A program made the translations under genes and the position numbers. From assembly GCA_003978455.1 (NCBI GenBank), contig QNZT01000182.1, positions 1 through 11,466 of the forward strand: a stretch of 11,466 nt of DNA, given 5' to 3'. The notes beneath the pieces are model-generated. The model searched no databases. It was not told where the DNA came from and was given only the letters and a program-made list of their open reading frames with translations. Positions 7,007 to 11,466 of this stretch are shown here, piece after piece. The stretch's first letter is position 1; every line of letters starts with the position of its first letter. Origin of the DNA: Sulfurospirillum sp. GTDB lineage: Bacteria > Campylobacterota > Campylobacteria > Campylobacterales > QNZT01.

Positions 7007-7038
7007 GAGTGTAAGAGGATACTAATATCCTCCCACTC
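7007..7038 (-). terminator. Hairpin terminator downstream of the dodecin gene
   Basis: Stem GAGGATA/TATCCTC (7 bp, 4-nt loop, 7015-7032) extended by a second GAGTG/CACTC stem across a small asymmetric bulge. It starts 3 nt past the dodecin stop. On the minus strand no clean U-tract follows; on the plus strand TTTT follows immediately. The position between two same-direction genes argues for terminating or attenuating dodecin transcription before tatD. Confidence 0.5.
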
Positions 7039-7040
7039 TT

Positions 7041-7244
7041 TTACTCGATGACAAATGAGATTTTTGCAGTGATGCGGTATTTGACAATCTTGTCGTCAAC
7101 CACTTTGGCACTCTTCTCTTTGATATAGATAGACTTGATGTTTTTGATCGATTTTGAAGCTTCTTTGATTGCGTTTTGTGCAGCATCTTCCCAACTTTTA
7201 TTTGACTGTGAGAGTACCTCGATCACTTTAACAACTTTTGACAT
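7041..7244 (-). CDS. Dodecin-family small protein
   Basis: A 67-residue protein of the dodecin family, which forms hollow 12-mers that in studied members store flavins. Recognisable parts: a first strand KVVKVIEVLSQS (3-14), helix SWEDAAQNAIKEASKSIK (17-34), then two strands (IKSIYIKEKSAKV, 36-48; KIVKYRITAKISFVIE, 52-67). The Trp in SWEDA sits in the helix rather than at the usual flavin-stacking place, and the Gln of the classical YQV motif that contacts flavin is Arg here (YRI). This matches the YRV-type dodecin-like proteins I recall from many Proteobacteria, so flavin binding is doubtful. The ATG at 7244 has a strong AAGGAG 6 nt upstream and its own extended -10 promoter. It is monocistronic, between terminators of recN and itself. 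Probably abundant and perhaps stress- or cofactor-related, but the role here is unknown. Confidence 0.9.
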   Translation of the reverse strand: MSKVVKVIEVLSQSNKSWEDAAQNAIKEASKSIKNIKSIYIKEKSAKVVDDKIVKYRITAKISFVIE

Positions 7245-7250
7245 AACAGA

Positions 7251-7256
7251 CTCCTT
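7251..7256 (-). promoter_or_regulatory. Strong Shine-Dalgarno of the dodecin gene
   Basis: AAGGAG on the minus strand, 6 nt before the ATG at 7244. It is the best match to the 16S anti-SD in the window and fixes the start. With the near-consensus promoter it suggests high expression. Confidence 0.85.
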
Positions 7257-7277
7257 CTTAAATATTTGAACACCTCT

Positions 7278-7286
7278 ATTATAGCA
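7278..7286 (-). promoter_or_regulatory. Extended -10 promoter of the dodecin gene
   Basis: Minus-strand TGCTATAAT: a perfect TATAAT preceded by the TGn extension, in the context TTTTTTATGC upstream. The T-run followed by TGnTATAAT is the typical Campylobacterota sigma70 layout without a -35. The expected start site near 7270 gives a leader of about 26 nt before the ATG, containing the AAGGAG. Confidence 0.7.
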
Positions 7287-7329
7287 TAAAAAAGAGCTTT
7301 GTACACCTTATGGAGAGGAAATGTAAGAC

Positions 7330-7356
7330 AAAGCGCACTACCTTTTAGCACGCTTT
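7330..7356 (-). terminator. Terminator overlapping the recN stop codon
   Basis: Minus-strand stem AAAGCGTGCTA / TAGTGCGCTTT: 11 bp with two G-U pairs and a 5-nt loop (AAAGG). The 5' arm begins within the recN TAA. GTCTTACATTT follows, a moderately U-rich tail. It separates the hypothetical-nadK-recN unit from the dodecin gene. Confidence 0.6.
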
Positions 7357-8887
7357 ACCTTTTCTCAAGCAGGCTTTTGGCGAAGTTGACCGCTTCGTCG
7401 CTGATCTCTTCCGCGCTGATCATACGGGAGAGCTCTTTGATACGTCCTTCATGATCGAGTTTGGATACACTGCTCTCTTCATTCTCCTTATGTACGAGGA
7501 AGTGGATATCCGCAGCCGAAGAGAGTTGAGGCTGGTGACTGATGGCAAAGATCTGGTATGTGTGCGAGAGCTGTTTGAGCACGGTTGCGATACTCATAGA
7601 CTCTTTTCCGCTGACATTGGCGTCGATTTCATCAAGCACCAATACGCCTCCTTTTTCATGTACAAACTCACTGGAAGCTGCAAGAAAAGCAAGTCGCAGT
7701 CTATTGAGTTCTCCGGCACTGATTTTTTTCAGATCGGCAGTTTTGAGTTGGATATTGATCTGATCTTTTCCATTTTCACCCGGTGTGGTTTCAGCGATGC
7801 TAAATGTCACCTGTTCCAGATAGAGTAGTCTCAGGTAGTGTTCGACACGCTCCTGTAGTATTTTCAGTGCTTTGGTGCGCTGTTTTGTGAGTTGTCCCGC
7901 GAGTTTGTCAACCTCTTTTTGGAGTAGCGTCTGATCTTTTTGAAGTTGCTCTTTTTCGAAAGAGAGATTTTCGTAGTGTTCGAGCTCCTCTTTTTTCTTC
8001 TGAAGGTAGATAAGTGCTTCTTCGATAGATCCGTGTTTTCGTTTGAGTGAGGAGAGTTGCTCGATACGATCGAGCAGATATTCGATATCGATATCCGCCA
8101 ATTCATCAAGTCTGCCGCGAGCCTCTTCGAAAATAGCTTCAAGTTGCGTGATCGCATCGTCAAAAAAGGTACTCTCTGTCTCTAAAAGTTGCAATGCCTC
8201 CGCAACTTTCGGGGTATGTTGAAAGATTTGGGACGCCTCTTCGATGCTCTGCTCGATCTTCTCTTTTTTGGAAAGTTCTCTTTTTTGTTGCATCAGTGCA
8301 TCGTACTCTTCCGGGACGGGTGCGATTTTTTCGATTTTATCTATCTCAAAGATGGTAAACTCTTTGAGTTCCTGAACTTTTTTCTCCTCTTCAAGAATTT
8401 TTGTCAGCGCCGCGGATATTTTCTTGTGACGCAGATAGGTTTCATGATATGAGTGAAGCAGGTCAGGATGGCTTTTTGTGATAGTTGCGGCGATGGCATC
8501 GAGCAACGCGATCAGGTTGTCATTTTCAAACTCTGTAAACTCCCGCAGGGAGAGGTAGTTGATAAAGCCTTTGGATATGGTTTTGATGTTTTTCTTCGAT
8601 ACCTGACGGTTGTTGATAAAGTAGCGGGCAGTTTTCTCTCTGGACATTCTGAATATATTGGGACTATCCTCTTCTATCCCGTAATCTTCCAGGTTCAGTT
8701 TCTGTGCCACCGTCGCTTCGATATATCCTGCATCGCACTCTTTGAGCCCGAAAAGTGCAAGAAGTGCCTCCATCAGCACAGATTTTCCGGCACCGCTTGC
8801 ACCGGTAAAGACAATAAAGTTGTGATCGAATTCCAGGGTGACTTCCCTGAAACTGAGATGGTTTTTGAGATAAAATCGTTCAATCAA
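7355..8887 (-). CDS. recN: DNA repair ATPase RecN
   Basis: SMC-like ATPase that acts in recombinational repair of double-strand breaks. The 510 residues contain an N-terminal head with Walker A GASGAGKS (29-36), two long coiled-coil stretches (about 150-215 and 285-350), and a C-terminal head with ABC signature ISAGELNRLRLAF (389-401), Walker B VLVLDEID (415-422) and the switch His451 in ISHQPQ. It is about 40 residues shorter than E. coli RecN (553), and the signature reads SAGE rather than SGGE; I believe both are common in Campylobacterota. The start must be TTG at 8887: an in-frame TAG lies three codons upstream, and the next ATG is at residue 39, beyond Walker A. TTGA overlaps the nadK stop by 4 nt, implying coupled translation. 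No LexA-like operator was recognised. Confidence 0.94.
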   Translation of the reverse strand: MIERFYLKNHLSFREVTLEFDHNFIVFTGASGAGKSVLMEALLALFGLKECDAGYIEATVAQKLNLEDYGIEEDSPNIFRMSREKTARYFINNRQVSKKNIKTISKGFINYLSLREFTEFENDNLIALLDAIAATITKSHPDLLHSYHETYLRHKKISAALTKILEEEKKVQELKEFTIFEIDKIEKIAPVPEEYDALMQQKRELSKKEKIEQSIEEASQIFQHTPKVAEALQLLETESTFFDDAITQLEAIFEEARGRLDELADIDIEYLLDRIEQLSSLKRKHGSIEEALIYLQKKKEELEHYENLSFEKEQLQKDQTLLQKEVDKLAGQLTKQRTKALKILQERVEHYLRLLYLEQVTFSIAETTPGENGKDQINIQLKTADLKKISAGELNRLRLAFLAASSEFVHEKGGVLVLDEIDANVSGKESMSIATVLKQLSHTYQIFAISHQPQLSSAADIHFLVHKENEESSVSKLDHEGRIKELSRMISAEEISDEAVNFAKSLLEKR

Positions 8888-9783
8888 TGGTGGCTACCCC
8901 AGTGTAGTTTTTGTTTGAGTATATCAAAATAGTTACGTTCCATACGATGAATCATACGTATGCCTTTGGATGCAATTTTGATGCAGATTGTATCGAAAAA
9001 TTTCAAATTGTAAATATCTTGTCCATCTACAACGATAATCGTCTCATCATCACTCTCAAATGAGATCTCAAAGTCAGCAGGAAGTACCAGCGGACGTTCT
9101 GTCAGAGAGTGGGGACAGATCGGAGTAACGATGATCGCCTCTGTCAGTGGATAGACGATCGGGCCTCCTGCCGAGAGATTGTATGCTGTCGAACCTGTGG
9201 GAGTGGAGACGATCACGCCGTCTCCATAGTAACGGTTTAAATGTTTTTTTTGCATATGTGCTTTATGAGAAGTGATATAGGCATCGACATTGACCATGCC
9301 TTCGATCGACGGGCGTGAAAGCACAACATCGTTAAATGCAATCAATGATTTGTCGCCAACCTGTGAAGCGAGTATTACGTCAAGTACCATACGATGATCG
9401 ATTCGATACTTTCCCTGAAAGATTTTGTCGATAAATTGTTCGATTTCATCGAGTTTGATATCTGTCAAAAATCCCAGATTCCCCGCATTGATACCGAGAA
9501 TAGGCTTGTTGTATTTGTAGCTTCTGCGACTGAGCGACAGCAGAGTTCCATCACCGCCTATGGAGATCAGAATATCGCTTTTTTCAAACATCTCTTTATC
9601 GGGTACGCCGGAAATGCCGAACTGTTTGGCACTTTGCTCTTCGATCAGTAAAGAGACGTTATATTTCTTGAGTGCATTTTTGAGAATATAGTAGTACTTT
9701 TCGAGTTCCGGTGAGTTAGGACGTACTACAAGTCCTGCTGTATGGAGACGGGTGAGTTTATCATCGCTTTCAAGAAGGTGCAT
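8884..9783 (-). CDS. nadK: NAD kinase
   Basis: Phosphorylates NAD to NADP using ATP (or polyphosphate in some families) in the cytoplasm. It is 299 residues long, a normal size. Key motifs: GGDGT (76-80; catalytic Asp78), GINAGNLGFL (97-106), FNDVVLSR (150-157; the Asn-Asp pair, usually Asn-Glu, contacting NAD), GDGVIVSTPTGSTAYNLSAG (187-206), PICPHSL (221-227) and DGQ (253-255). The NE to ND change is conservative. The start ATG at 9783 has only a weak AAAGA upstream. It lies 35 nt after the hypothetical gene and overlaps recN by 4 nt, an arrangement (nadK-recN) that is common across bacteria. Nothing is missing. Confidence 0.97.
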   Translation of the reverse strand: MHLLESDDKLTRLHTAGLVVRPNSPELEKYYYILKNALKKYNVSLLIEEQSAKQFGISGVPDKEMFEKSDILISIGGDGTLLSLSRRSYKYNKPILGINAGNLGFLTDIKLDEIEQFIDKIFQGKYRIDHRMVLDVILASQVGDKSLIAFNDVVLSRPSIEGMVNVDAYITSHKAHMQKKHLNRYYGDGVIVSTPTGSTAYNLSAGGPIVYPLTEAIIVTPICPHSLTERPLVLPADFEISFESDDETIIVVDGQDIYNLKFFDTICIKIASKGIRMIHRMERNYFDILKQKLHWGSHH

Positions 9784-9818
9784 TCTTTGATTTTACTGCT
9801 ATTTTGATTAAGACCCAA

Positions 9819-10292
9819 TTAACGCAGCAGATTGATCCAGTCCCAGATAAGTTTGTGCTGTTTCATCAATTGATCGATCTTCGATTCGGGGAGGTGAAAA
9901 TCATGTTGCATTTTTTCACGAAATGCCGCTTTTTCCGCTTCTGTGCGAATGACAGATGAGAGAGGTAGGTTTAGTGTGATAGCACTTTTGGGATAATAGG
10001 GGTTGATCTCAAGCAATATCGATTCAAATTTGTCAAAGGTCATATTTTCAGGAATGGGAGGTGTATCTGCACTGTATATATTGGTTTGCTCCAGGCTTGA
10101 TGATCTTTGCTCTGAGAGATCAAAATCTTCAGAAAAATCAGTTTCTGCCGATTCTTCCAATTGTTCGAGGGTAGGGATTTGCTCTTGCATTGCAGGGGCT
10201 ACTCCTCTTCGAACGGAACGGTTGTCGTCAGAAGTAAATATATAGGTGAAAAAAGCGACAATCAAAATCAGCAAAAATATAAACGTCTTCAT
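9819..10292 (-). CDS. Uncharacterised membrane-anchored protein
   Basis: I do not recognise this 157-residue protein. It begins with one hydrophobic segment (residues 4-19, MKTFIFLLILIVAFFTYIF) without a clear cleavage site or lipobox, so it is probably an inner-membrane anchor. Next comes an acidic, Glu/Ser-rich, low-complexity linker (about 40-70), then a compact, predicted mostly helical domain (about 85-157) containing KFESILLEINPYYPKSA and a Trp-rich end (LIWDWINLLR). The folded part would sit in the periplasm. It lies first in a unit with nadK (35 nt) and recN, and is divergent from the small lipoprotein gene. A -10-like TACAAT ends 8 nt before its ATG, and no Shine-Dalgarno is visible. 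The long frame, anchor-linker-domain architecture and collinearity make it a real gene. Function unknown. Confidence 0.8.
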   Translation of the reverse strand: MKTFIFLLILIVAFFTYIFTSDDNRSVRRGVAPAMQEQIPTLEQLEESAETDFSEDFDLSEQRSSSLEQTNIYSADTPPIPENMTFDKFESILLEINPYYPKSAITLNLPLSSVIRTEAEKAAFREKMQHDFHLPESKIDQLMKQHKLIWDWINLLR

Positions 10293-10299
10293 ACTAAAT

Positions 10300-10305
10300 A
10301 TTGTA
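10300..10305 (-). promoter_or_regulatory. Candidate -10 box for the hypothetical-nadK-recN unit
   Basis: TACAAT on the minus strand, ending 7 nt before the ATG at 10292. Transcription would start at or within 1-2 nt of the ATG, giving a leaderless or near-leaderless mRNA; a second weak box (TAAAAT, 10310-10315) would give about 10 nt of leader. AT-rich context makes chance matches likely. Confidence 0.25.
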
Positions 10306-10369
10306 ACTAATTTTAAATTTAAGATTGCATAAATCCTAAAATGTTCAGCGGTTCGTTACAATTATGTAG

Positions 10370-10375
10370 TATAAT
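10370..10375 (+). promoter_or_regulatory. -10 box of the small lipoprotein gene
   Basis: Plus-strand TATAAT with AT-rich flanks, placing the start site near 10382 and giving a leader of about 25 nt. A second TATAAT at 10382-10387 would start too close to the ribosome binding site. No -35 consensus is visible, as is normal for this phylum. Confidence 0.55.
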
Positions 10376-10395
10376 ACGTTATATAATATTTTTAA

Positions 10396-10401
10396 AAAGG
10401 A
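10396..10401 (+). promoter_or_regulatory. Ribosome binding site of the small lipoprotein gene
   Basis: AAAGGA, 6 nt before the ATG at 10408. It supports translation of this short frame and fixes its start. Confidence 0.7.
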
Positions 10402-10407
10402 TTCAAT

Positions 10408-10629
10408 ATGAGAAAAAGTATTTTAGTTATTGCCTCTTTGGCAGCGTTGATAATGCTCGGAGGGTGTGCGAAAAAGGTAAGTTGCTGTGACCCGAAACCT
10501 GCGCCGGTTGCACCACCAGCACCAGTTGTTGAAACACCTGCACCGGCTCCTGTAGTGGTTGAACCTGCACCGGTTGTAGAAGAGCCTGTACCGTGTATCG
10601 TAGATGAAAAAACGAGAGCGATACAGTAA
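10408..10629 (+). CDS. Small proline-rich lipoprotein
   Basis: A 73-residue predicted lipoprotein, the only plus-strand gene. The signal peptide MRKSILVIASLAALIMLGGC has basic residues, a hydrophobic core and lipobox LGGC, so Cys20 would be lipidated and the mature protein would be about 54 residues. The +2 residue is Ala, not Asp, which predicts outer-membrane rather than inner-membrane retention by E. coli rules. The mature part has Cys26-Cys27, then alternating Pro/Ala/Val/Glu (P-A-P-V type) from 31 to 62, then Cys63 and a short charged tail (DEKTRAIQ). No folded domain is seen. It looks like the anchor and linker of an OmpA/Pal-type lipoprotein without the C-terminal domain, or a spacer-like structural lipoprotein. 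It has its own -10 and Shine-Dalgarno, and is divergent from the membrane protein and convergent with trmA. Coding status is well supported; function unknown. Confidence 0.82.
   Translation: MRKSILVIASLAALIMLGGCAKKVSCCDPKPAPVAPPAPVVETPAPAPVVVEPAPVVEEPVPCIVDEKTRAIQ
10498..10593 (+). repeat. In-frame Pro/Ala/Val-rich repeat within the lipoprotein gene
   Basis: Imperfect units around GCACCGGTTGT and CCTGCACCGG encode P-A-P-V/E-type repeats (residues 31-62). Such tracts form extended linkers and can vary in copy number by slippage or recombination. Confidence 0.6.
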
Positions 10630-10635
10630 AAAAGA

Positions 10636-10745
10636 CCCATTAAGTTAACGCTTTTGGAACAAAGTCCCAAAAGCTACGCTAACGCTAAGTTCTGCTCAGC
10701 GCAGGGCTCACGCGCAGATGAACCGCGCTCAAATTTTGGCAATGA
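10636..10745 (-). other. Structured, GC-richer intergenic element between the lipoprotein gene and trmA
   Basis: Noncoding stretch with stacked hairpins. One is at 10650-10674: minus-strand GCTTTTGGGA / TTCCAAAAGC, 10 bp with one G-U, loop CTTTG. Another is at 10684-10700: minus-strand GCTGAG / CTTAGC, 6 bp with one G-U, loop CAGAA. The wobble positions are A-C mismatches on the plus strand, so the RNA would fold better when read from the minus strand. CTGCGC occurs twice within 17 nt, and GCTAAC/GCTAAG in tandem. Base composition differs from the AT-rich flank. It could be a dispersed intergenic repeat or 3' regulatory RNA; it matches no RNA family I know. Confidence 0.45.
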
Positions 10746-10760
10746 GGCAAGTCCTCTCTT

Positions 10761-10790
10761 TACATGAAGAGGTAAAATCCTCTTCATGTA
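10761..10790. terminator. Perfect 12-bp hairpin between convergent genes
   Basis: TACATGAAGAGG, loop TAAAAT, CCTCTTCATGTA: perfect stem of 12 bp with a 6-nt loop, starting directly after the trmA TAG. Neither side has a long U-tract (plus side CTATCTTCTTT, minus side AAAGAGAGG). Placement between convergent genes fits a bidirectional terminator or 3'-end stabiliser. Confidence 0.7.
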
Positions 10791-11466
10791 CTATCTTCTT
10801 TGTAAAATCACCCCACACTCCAGATGTCTGGTATAGGCAAACTGGTCAAATACCGCAAAACGTACAATCTCATAACGCTCTTTGAAAAACTCCAGATCCC
10901 GTAACAGTGTCTCAGGGTTGCACGATATATAGAGGATCGTTTCAAACTGTTGTGCAAATGTACGCGTCATCTCATCCAGTCCCGCACGCGGAGGATCGAC
11001 GAAAAGATGTGAGAATTGATATGCCCCAAGATCAACGCCCTCCAGTCTTCTGAAGCTGCGTTTCCCTGCCAGTGCCTCTGTCAGCTCCTCCGCACTCAGC
11101 CGTACAAAGGCGATATTTTCGACTCCGTTGAGTTTACAGTTCTCTTTCGCGCTCTGGATCGAGCGTTTGGAGATTTCGGTCGCAAGTACTTTGTCAAACT
11201 GTGCACTCAGCGGGATCGTAAAGTTCCCGTGTCCGCAGTAGAGTTCCAGCAAGTCGCTTTCATATGTACCGATATGTGTTTTGACCCAGCCGATCATCTT
11301 TTCGTTGACGCGGGTGTTTGGCTGGGTAAAGCCGGTATCGTAGAGCTTGAAACGGTAGGGTTTTTCGGCTATGGTAAGCGTTTCATGAATATACTCTTTC
11401 GTGACCACCAGCTTCAGACCCCGGCTGCGTCCGATCAGGTCGATCTGCAGACTCTCTGCCAGTTTT
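10791..11466 (-). CDS. trmA: tRNA (uracil-5-)-methyltransferase TrmA (5' end outside window)
   Basis: SAM-dependent enzyme forming m5U54 (ribothymidine) in the tRNA T-loop. The window holds the C-terminal 224 or so residues; the frame is open to the right edge with no stop, so a GTG at 11408 is an internal Val codon, not the start (upstream residues IGRSRGLKLV continue the family pattern). Seen motifs: FTQPN (the Gln is a SAM/RNA contact in the family), LLELYCGHGNFTIPLS (SAM-binding motif I), FVDPPRAGLD (motif IV), catalytic Cys in YISCNPETL (codon 10920-10922), and the general-base Glu in RHLECGVIL (codon 10818-10820). No Fe-S cluster or TRAM segment can be judged, as those would be N-terminal. 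TrmA is favoured over RlmC/RlmD by the overall sequence near the end; E. coli TrmA is 366 residues. It ends at a strong hairpin. Confidence 0.93.
   Translation of the reverse strand, partial: KLAESLQIDLIGRSRGLKLVVTKEYIHETLTIAEKPYRFKLYDTGFTQPNTRVNEKMIGWVKTHIGTYESDLLELYCGHGNFTIPLSAQFDKVLATEISKRSIQSAKENCKLNGVENIAFVRLSAEELTEALAGKRSFRRLEGVDLGAYQFSHLFVDPPRAGLDEMTRTFAQQFETILYISCNPETLLRDLEFFKERYEIVRFAVFDQFAYTRHLECGVILQRR

Noticed and set aside
8453..8932. Cys-rich plus-strand frame opposite recN/nadK
   Set aside because: Scattered cysteines do not form a zinc or Fe-S pattern, and the frame mirrors the RecN ATPase head.
10392..10670. Minus-strand frame with Thr/Gly/Ala repeats resembling an adhesin or antifreeze-like protein
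   Set aside because: It is the reverse of the PAPV codon repeats of the plus-strand lipoprotein, which has promoter, Shine-Dalgarno and a textbook lipobox.
10630..10760. Possible degraded C-terminal extension of the lipoprotein gene
   Set aside because: The in-frame reading after the stop shows no OmpA-like or other recognisable residues; the stretch is better described as a structured noncoding element.
10791..11408. Short methyltransferase starting at the GTG at 11408
   Set aside because: The frame continues upstream to the window edge with TrmA-like residues; the GTG is an internal Val codon.
1..11466. CRISPR arrays, insertion sequences, prophage or toxin-antitoxin genes
   Set aside because: No spaced direct repeats, transposase or integrase motifs, or small two-gene toxin pairs were found; almost all the sequence is occupied by recognised housekeeping genes.

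Overview
The window reads as a chromosomal housekeeping region of a Campylobacterota (epsilonproteobacterial) organism, most likely a Sulfurovum- or Sulfurimonas-like genus. This rests on intermediate GC, tightly packed genes, the protein sequences themselves (short RecN, short-form GNAT N-acetylglutamate synthase) and a gene order (tatD, murein transglycosylase, rlpA, kdsC, lptC, lptA, engB, membrane protein) that I recall from Campylobacter jejuni upstream of its PBP2 gene. The genus is an inference, not a measurement. No CRISPR array, insertion sequence, prophage, tRNA or rRNA gene was seen.

Layout, following transcription on the minus strand. (a) 10791-11466: 3' two thirds of trmA, ending in a perfect 12-bp hairpin. 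(b) 10408-10629: the only plus-strand gene, a tiny Pro-rich lipoprotein with its own promoter and ribosome binding site, convergent with trmA. Between them lies a structured, GC-richer intergenic element (about 10636-10745). (c) 7355-10292: an uncharacterised membrane-anchored protein, nadK and recN, closed by a terminator that overlaps the recN stop. (d) 7041-7244: a stand-alone dodecin-family gene with an extended -10 promoter, strong Shine-Dalgarno and hairpin terminator. (e) 1-6944: a long cell-envelope operon, tatD - mltD - rlpA - hisB - kdsC - lptC - lptA - engB - argA - membrane protein, running off the left edge.

The envelope operon combines peptidoglycan remodelling (MltD, RlpA), Kdo synthesis for LPS (KdsC), LPS transport (LptC, LptA), ribosome assembly (EngB) and two amino-acid biosynthesis enzymes (HisB for histidine, ArgA for arginine). 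From mltD onward the genes abut or overlap (TAGATG at rlpA, 4-nt GTGA at kdsC, 10 nt at lptC, 14 nt at argA, 55 nt at the last gene), and several use GTG or TTG starts. This is the signature of translational coupling. The last gene, cut by the window edge, overlaps argA and may be an MreD-like partner of a PBP2 gene just outside.

Most of the window is conventional. I see no convincing undescribed multi-gene system. The points most worth a second look are the structured intergenic element beside trmA, the tiny Cys/Pro-rich lipoprotein, the long argA overlap, hisB embedded beside a HAD phosphatase in an envelope operon, and a dodecin lacking its usual flavin-contacting Gln.
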